This document shows positions 13,035-17,532 of a DNA stretch of 17,532 bases, piece after piece. This stretch comes from CAIYRG01 sp035577685 (GTDB lineage Bacteria > Pseudomonadota > Alphaproteobacteria > Micropepsales > Micropepsaceae): contig DATLVC010000221.1 of assembly GCA_035577685.1 (NCBI GenBank), positions 1 to 17,532 on the forward strand. The letters run 5' to 3'. The notes beneath the pieces are model-generated. The model was not told the DNA's origin. It worked only from the letters and a program-made list of their open reading frames with translations, and ran no database searches. The stretch's first letter is position 1; each line of letters opens with the position of its first letter. The translations under genes were made by a program, and so were the position numbers.

Positions 13035-13736
13035 ATGCCACAGTTCAATTTCGGGCCGATCTATTGCGAGACCATGTCGGCGACGTCGGCCGCGTTTCCG
13101 GTCGAGCCGGTGAACACGATCTCGAACGGCGTGATCGTGCTGTTCGGCCTGCTGTCGCTTTACGTCACGGTGAAGCGCAGCCCCCGGGCCATCGATCTCT
13201 ATATCCTTTCGATGCTTCTCATCGTCACAGGGATCGGCAGCGGCATCTGGCACGGGTTTCGCGACCGCGATGCGCTGTTCTTCGAAGTGCAGTCGGGCCT
13301 GTTTTTCCTCTTCGCCTTCGCGTTCTTCTGGGCGCGTCGGCTCTGGTCGTTTCCGGGCGCGTTCGTGTTTTTCACGCTGTTCTTCGCGGGCTTCTTGGCC
13401 TCGCGGCAATATTGGGACAGCGCGATTTTCGGCTTCCCGGTTCAGCGTTGGGTGGCGCTGGCGCCTGTCGTCATTCTCGCAGGGATCGCGTTGACCGTGC
13501 AGACCTATGCAATGTCCCGCCGGGCGGCGGTCTATGGCGGCAGCGCGCTTGCTCTGGCCATCGTGGCTCTGGTTTTCCGCACGGTGGATCTATCGGTTTG
13601 TTCGGCCATCCCAGTCGGCACGCATTTCCTGTGGCATTCGTTCCTGTCGGCGGCCGGGTTCATCGGCGTGCTGACCTTGATCGCGGTTCCGGCGCGGCGC
13701 ATTCGCACTGCAATCGCACCCGCCGCGGCGGAATAA
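13035..13736 (+). CDS. Ceramidase-family (CREST superfamily) integral membrane protein
   Basis: This encodes 233 residues with about seven hydrophobic helices. Conserved points of the alkaline ceramidase/CREST group are visible: YCE near the N terminus (10-12), EPVNTISN (24-31), GIGSGIWH with H73, RTVD (182-185) and GTHFLWH with H197 and H201. H73, H197 and H201 are the likely zinc ligands. Eukaryotic relatives cleave ceramide to sphingosine and fatty acid; the bacterial substrate is not established and could be another amide-linked lipid. The start is the first ATG of the conserved region, with only a weak ribosome site. Its TAA directly abuts the TGA of the convergent rnhA gene, with no base between. 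Confidence 0.88.
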   Translation: MPQFNFGPIYCETMSATSAAFPVEPVNTISNGVIVLFGLLSLYVTVKRSPRAIDLYILSMLLIVTGIGSGIWHGFRDRDALFFEVQSGLFFLFAFAFFWARRLWSFPGAFVFFTLFFAGFLASRQYWDSAIFGFPVQRWVALAPVVILAGIALTVQTYAMSRRAAVYGGSALALAIVALVFRTVDLSVCSAIPVGTHFLWHSFLSAAGFIGVLTLIAVPARRIRTAIAPAAAE

Positions 13737-14168
13737 TCAGCCCCTCGGAATAGCCGAACGCGCGAGCGCATCGGCGCGCTCGTTTTCGAGATGGCCGTCA
13801 TGGCCCCGCACCCAGCGCCACACCACATCATGGCTCGTGACGGCTTCGTCCAGCGCGCGCCAGAGATCGGCATTCTTCACCGGCTTCTTGTCGGCGGTCT
13901 TCCAGCCATTGGCCTTCCAGCGCGGCAGCCATTTGGTGAGCCCGTCCATCACATATTTGGAATCGGTGTAGAGCATCACCGTGCTGGAGCGCTTCAGCGC
14001 TTCGAGCGCCTTGATGGCGGCCATCAGCTCCATGCGGTTGTTGGTGGTGAGACGTTCGCCGCCGAAGATTTCCTTCTCATGTTCGCCCGAGCGCAGGATC
14101 GCCCCCCAGCCGCCCGGTCCCGGATTGCCGCTGCACGCGCCATCGGTGAAGATTTCGACCGTCGTCAC
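13737..14168 (-). CDS. rnhA: Ribonuclease HI
   Basis: This 143-residue enzyme cuts the RNA strand of RNA-DNA hybrids, for example R-loops and Okazaki primers. The four catalytic carboxylates are present: D9 in IFTDGACSGNPGPGGWG, E47 in NNRMELMA, D69 in LYTDSKYV and D133 in NERADALA, together with the histidine of the WVRGHDGHLENE loop (H123). The length is normal. The start is GTG, overlapping the thrB stop (GTGA), so translation is coupled to thrB; a thrB-rnhA pair is a common alphaproteobacterial arrangement. Its 3' end touches the convergent ceramidase-like gene. Confidence 0.97.
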   Translation of the reverse strand: MTTVEIFTDGACSGNPGPGGWGAILRSGEHEKEIFGGERLTTNNRMELMAAIKALEALKRSSTVMLYTDSKYVMDGLTKWLPRWKANGWKTADKKPVKNADLWRALDEAVTSHDVVWRWVRGHDGHLENERADALARSAIPRG

Positions 14169-15124
14169 AACCCGTAGGCCTCGGCGCTTTTGGCATTGCG
14201 GTGGAAGCGCAGGCGCTTGGCAAATTCCCGCGGGTCCTTGGGCATGACCAGCGCGGTGGGACTGCGATTAACCCAATCATAGGTGCGCGTCAGCAGGAAG
14301 CGCAGCGCGGCGCCGCGGCAGAGCAGGGGAAAGGCGGTCTTCTCATCGGGCTGAAGCGTGCGTTTGGATTGATAGCCCGCAATCAGCGAACGGCCCTTGG
14401 TGACGTTGAAGGCGCCGTCATTTTCGAAACACCAGGCGTTCAGCGTGACGGCAAGATCGTAAGCGAGCGCATCGTTGCAGGCGAAATAGAAATCGATGAT
14501 GCCCGAGACGTGATCGTTCACGAACAGCACATTGTCCGGAAAGAGGTCGGCATGGATCACGCCTTGCGGCAGCTCTATGGGCCAGGCCGCTTCGAGCGCG
14601 GCCAATTCCTCTTGGATCAGCGCACGCAAACCGTCGACCACATTATCGGCCTCGGCAACGCAATCATCGGCAAGCTTGCGCCAGCCCGCGGGACCAAGCG
14701 CATTGGCGCGCTTGCCGGCAAAATTCGCGCCGGCTTTGTGCAGCTCGGCCAGGGCAACACCGGCCTGCTGACAATGCTCGGCCGTGGGGCGGCGCAAGGA
14801 GACTCCGTCGAGGAAGGTGAGAAGCGCCGCCGCGCGCCCGTTGAGCAGACCGGTGACGGCCCCATTGCGAGCCCGGACGGGGGTGGGGCAGCGGATTCCC
14901 GCCGCCGCCAAATGCTCCATCAAGCCGAGGTAGAAGGGGAGGTCCTCGACCTCGACCCGCATCTCGTAAAGCGTGAGGATGAAGGTGCCTTTTTCCGTCT
15001 GCAGGAAATAATTGGAGTTGGAGACGCCTTCGGCGATGCCCTTGAAGACATGCGGCTCGCCGAGGTCGTAGGCGGCCAGGAAGACTTCCAGCTCTTCAAA
15101 GGAAACGTCGGTATAGACGGCCAT
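14165..15124 (-). CDS. thrB: Homoserine kinase (aminoglycoside-phosphotransferase fold)
   Basis: This 319-residue kinase makes O-phospho-homoserine, the substrate of ThrC (3194-4591). It belongs to the APH-like ThrB type found in alphaproteobacteria and pseudomonads, not the GHMP-type ThrB of E. coli. The start MAVYTDVSFEELEVFL is the family's usual one. EGVSNSNYFLQT forms the nucleotide loop; the catalytic loop is GVIHADLFPDNVLF with D193 and N198, and the metal-binding Asp is D211 in GIIDFYFA. The gene is first in a minus-strand pair with rnhA. A TATGAT hexamer (15161-15166, minus strand) about 37 bases upstream could be its -10 box, but no good -35 is seen. Confidence 0.96.
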   Translation of the reverse strand: MAVYTDVSFEELEVFLAAYDLGEPHVFKGIAEGVSNSNYFLQTEKGTFILTLYEMRVEVEDLPFYLGLMEHLAAAGIRCPTPVRARNGAVTGLLNGRAAALLTFLDGVSLRRPTAEHCQQAGVALAELHKAGANFAGKRANALGPAGWRKLADDCVAEADNVVDGLRALIQEELAALEAAWPIELPQGVIHADLFPDNVLFVNDHVSGIIDFYFACNDALAYDLAVTLNAWCFENDGAFNVTKGRSLIAGYQSKRTLQPDEKTAFPLLCRGAALRFLLTRTYDWVNRSPTALVMPKDPREFAKRLRFHRNAKSAEAYGL

Positions 15125-15160
15125 GCCTCACGCACCCGGGATTTCGTCGCGTTCATCTTC

Positions 15161-15166
15161 ATCATA
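15161..15166 (-). promoter_or_regulatory. Possible -10 box of thrB
   Basis: TATGAT on the minus strand, one base from the TATAAT consensus, lies in the 119-base divergent gap between thrB and the lipoprotein gene. A matching -35 box is not evident. Confidence 0.25.
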
Positions 15167-15243
15167 GCGCGGCTTTTCTTCCGTGCGGTGCTTGGTTACA
15201 GTCCGCCGCGCCCGTTGATAAGGGCTTTGGAACGGAAATCTTG

Positions 15244-15837
15244 ATGCGCCGCATCCCTGTCTTGACGGTTTTGTTGCTTGCTTGGCCGCTCGCGGCTTGT
15301 GAAACGCTTGGGTTGTCCTCTCCGGCGCCCGATCCCACCCTGGTGGATATGGGGCCGATCTGCCCGGTAACGGCCGTCTTGTCGGACGCCGTCACAGTCA
15401 CGAAGCTGAAGCCCGGCACACCGGCCACGCAACCGAACCCGGCCAACGTCGCGTTTACGGCGGAAATGTCGCAGGCCAAGCTCAATTGCACCTATGACCG
15501 TGTCCAAAACCGCCTGACGCTCGACATTAATTTCGCGGTGAAAGCCACCCGCGGGCCAGCGGCAGCAGGGTCCGATCCGCAGCTCGATTTCTTCGTGGCG
15601 GTGGTCGATGCCGACAACACTATCGTCAGCAAGAACGTCTATCACGGCCAGCCGGAAATGAATGGCCGCGCCAGCAATGTCTATACGCAGAGCGTGGACA
15701 GTTTTCCCGTCCCCCTCGCGATGGACAAGCGGCCTTATGATTACGAGATCCTGACCGGGTTTCAGCTCACGCCGGACGAGCTCGCCTACAATCGCATTCC
15801 CCGATCCGTTCCCGGCCCCCGCGCCGCAAACCGATGA
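15244..15837 (+). CDS. Predicted lipoprotein of unknown function
   Basis: This encodes 197 residues. The N terminus is a lipoprotein signal peptide: a basic MRR, a hydrophobic core and the lipobox LAAC with C19 as the lipidated Cys. The mature part has two further Cys (ICPVTAV and LNCTYD) that could form a disulfide, a RGPAAAG stretch, then DFFVAVVDADN and the C-terminal EILTGFQLTPDELAYNR. Similar lipoproteins next to argS occur in other alphaproteobacteria as far as I recall, but I know of no assigned function. The ATG at 15244 is preferred to the TTG one codon earlier. The TGA overlaps the argS ATG. Residue 20 is Glu, which favours sorting to the outer membrane under the enterobacterial rule; that is inference. 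Confidence 0.82.
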   Translation: MRRIPVLTVLLLAWPLAACETLGLSSPAPDPTLVDMGPICPVTAVLSDAVTVTKLKPGTPATQPNPANVAFTAEMSQAKLNCTYDRVQNRLTLDINFAVKATRGPAAAGSDPQLDFFVAVVDADNTIVSKNVYHGQPEMNGRASNVYTQSVDSFPVPLAMDKRPYDYEILTGFQLTPDELAYNRIPRSVPGPRAANR

Positions 15838-17532
15838 TTTCGCTTCTCGCCGAACTTTCTGCGACCGCGGGTGCCGCGTTCGCCGCCGAAGCCTTGCCCG
15901 ATCGTTTCGGTCAGGTTCAGCTTTCGGACCGGCCGGACTTGGCGCAATTCCAATGCAATGGCGCACTTGCCGCGGCGAAGCTCACAAAGGCCAATCCGCG
16001 CGGCGTGGCCGAAAGGATCGCGGCGCGCCTGCGCGATAGCGGGCTGTTCGAGGATGTTTCCATCGCCGGGCCGGGCTTCATCAATTTGAAGTTGAAGGAT
16101 GCCGTGCTCGAGGCGCGGTTGCAGCATCTGGTGGCCAATCCCGATGCGGCTTTCCCCGGGACGGGCACGGACAAGCGCGTCATCGTCGATTTCGGCGGGC
16201 CGAATATCGCCAAGCCCATGCATGTCGGACATCTGCGCTCCTCCATCATCGGGGATTGCCTGCAGCGGCTGTTCCGCGTCAATGGCTGGGGCGTTACCAG
16301 CGATGTGCATCTGGGCGATTGGGGTTTGCCGATGGGGCAGTTGATCGCCGAGCTGGCTGTGCGCCGGCCCGAGCTGCCTTATTTCGATCCCGCCGATAGA
16401 AGTCCGTACCCGGACGAATCCCCGGTCAGCATGGACGATCTGGAGCGGCTCTATCCCGAGGCCGCTGCCGCGTGCAAAGCGGACCCAGGACGCTTGGAAG
16501 CCGCGCGTCAGGCGACGGTCGAGCTACAAGCCGGCCGGCCGGGCTATCGCGCGCTGTGGCAGCATTTCCACAAGGTCTCGGCCGAAGGGCTCACCCGCGA
16601 ATTCGGCAGCCTGGGCGTTGTGTTCGACGAATGGAAAGGCGAATCCGACGCCGACGCGTTCATTCCGGAGATGATCGAGACGCTGAAGGAATCGGGCCTC
16701 GCCGTGGTGGACGAGGGCGCCATCATCGTGCCGGTCGAACAGCCCACCGACACGGCAGAAATGCCGCCGCTGATCCTCATCAAATCGGACGGCGCGGTGA
16801 ATTACGCCACCACCGATGTCGCCACCATTGTCGAGCGCGTGCGCGAGCACGATCCCGATCTTATCCTTTACGTCGTGGATCAGCGTCAGCATCTGCATTT
16901 CGAGCAGGTGTTCCGGGCCGCGAAGAAGGGTGGGCTTTCGGGCCGCGCGAGTTTCGAACATATCGGCTATGGCACCGTGAACGGCACGGACGGCAAGCCG
17001 TTCAAGACGCGCGCCGGCGGCGTGATGAAGCTCTACGATCTAATCGCGATGGCGACGGATGAGGCGATGAAGCGCCTGACCGAACAAGGCCTCGCCGCCG
17101 ATTACGCGCCGGAGGAACGCGCGCGCATCGCCAAGGCCGTGGGATTGGCCGCGATCAAATTCGCCGACCTCTCGAACAATCGCATTTCTGGTTATGTTTT
17201 CGATCTTGAGCGCTTCACGCGATTCGAGGGCAAGACCGGGCCCTATCTGCAATATGCGGCGGTGCGCATCAAATCCATCCTGCGCAGGGCGCAAAGCGAA
17301 GGCCATGCGAGCGCGGCGCCGGTTGTGGCCTCGGAAGCCGAGCGGCGGCTGGCGCTGCAGCTTCTCACTATGAGCGAGGCGCTGGCCGCGGCGGAAATGA
17401 AACGCGCGCCCAATCTGATTTGCGATTTTGTGTTCACCTTGGCGCAGAATTTCAGCCGCTTCTACACCGAGCACCACATCCTGTCCGAAACAGATGCGGC
17501 GTTGCGGGCGGCGCGGCTTGGGCTGTGCGCCG
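15834..17532 (+). CDS. argS: Arginyl-tRNA synthetase, 3' end cut off
   Basis: The class I synthetase that charges tRNA-Arg is visible for 566 residues and runs off the right edge, so it has no stop in the window. The N-terminal Add-1 domain is followed by the HIGH-type motif FGGPNIAKPMHVGHLRS with HVGH at residues 130-133. The KMSKS-equivalent region is GKPFKTRAGGVMKL, with K388 and K391. The anticodon-binding part begins near FEGKTGPYLQYAAVRIKSIL. Length so far is near the usual 560-600 residues, so little is missing. The ATG overlaps the TGA of the upstream lipoprotein gene, suggesting co-transcription of the two. Confidence 0.97.
   Translation, partial: MISLLAELSATAGAAFAAEALPDRFGQVQLSDRPDLAQFQCNGALAAAKLTKANPRGVAERIAARLRDSGLFEDVSIAGPGFINLKLKDAVLEARLQHLVANPDAAFPGTGTDKRVIVDFGGPNIAKPMHVGHLRSSIIGDCLQRLFRVNGWGVTSDVHLGDWGLPMGQLIAELAVRRPELPYFDPADRSPYPDESPVSMDDLERLYPEAAAACKADPGRLEAARQATVELQAGRPGYRALWQHFHKVSAEGLTREFGSLGVVFDEWKGESDADAFIPEMIETLKESGLAVVDEGAIIVPVEQPTDTAEMPPLILIKSDGAVNYATTDVATIVERVREHDPDLILYVVDQRQHLHFEQVFRAAKKGGLSGRASFEHIGYGTVNGTDGKPFKTRAGGVMKLYDLIAMATDEAMKRLTEQGLAADYAPEERARIAKAVGLAAIKFADLSNNRISGYVFDLERFTRFEGKTGPYLQYAAVRIKSILRRAQSEGHASAAPVVASEAERRLALQLLTMSEALAAAEMKRAPNLICDFVFTLAQNFSRFYTEHHILSETDAALRAARLGLCA

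Noticed and set aside
12586..13041. N-terminal extension of the PEP-CTERM reading frame by 152 codons
   Set aside because: The extension has no signal peptide or domain and would bury the good signal peptide; the ATG at 12585 has GGAGGG at 7 bases.
14201..15244. 347-codon open frame on the plus strand
   Set aside because: Shadow of thrB, which has clear kinase motifs on the other strand.
1..17532. CRISPR array, tRNA or rRNA genes, integrase or transposase
   Set aside because: I looked for regularly spaced repeats, tRNA-like cloverleafs with a T-loop, and DDE or tyrosine recombinase motifs, and saw none.

Overview
The window is about 17.5 kb of high-GC bacterial chromosome. The gene set points to an alphaproteobacterium: an aa3-type cytochrome oxidase assembly cluster containing Cox11, SURF1 and DUF983, running straight into thrC, an M16 peptidase and a GNAT gene; a homoserine kinase of the aminoglycoside-phosphotransferase fold next to rnhA; and a ceramidase-family membrane protein. 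I cannot fix the genus from sequence alone.

Layout. (1) Positions 1-6468 look like one long plus-strand operon with overlapping or nearly touching genes: ctaB (5' end cut off), a 47-residue one-helix protein, ctaG/cox11, cox subunit III, DUF983, surf1, thrC, an M16 zinc peptidase and a GNAT acetyltransferase. The first six concern building the terminal oxidase: heme O synthesis, copper insertion, a core subunit and assembly factors. (2) After a 54-base gap comes a 947-residue membrane c-di-GMP protein (6523-9366) with signal peptide, periplasmic domain, seven helices, PAS, a degenerate GGDEF and an intact EAL. (3) A 122-base cruciform-like repeat (9374-9495) separates it from convergent yqgE. 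A Prx5-type peroxiredoxin is divergent from yqgE. (4) Positions 10756-13034 look accessory: an orphan Hcp-like gene and a PEP-CTERM exported protein, both on the minus strand, with two long intergenic stretches and locally lower GC. (5) From 13035 the housekeeping character returns: the ceramidase-like gene converges on a thrB-rnhA operon, and a divergent lipoprotein gene overlaps argS, which runs off the right edge.

The genes fall into three themes: oxidase biogenesis, threonine synthesis (thrC in the oxidase operon, thrB elsewhere), and an accessory surface or secretion pair (Hcp-like plus PEP-CTERM). The most unusual non-coding signals are the cruciform repeat, a palindrome that contains the stop codons of two convergent genes, and a foldable leader in front of the PEP-CTERM gene. 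I do not see a clearly new multi-gene system. The Hcp/PEP-CTERM segment is the best place to look for one.
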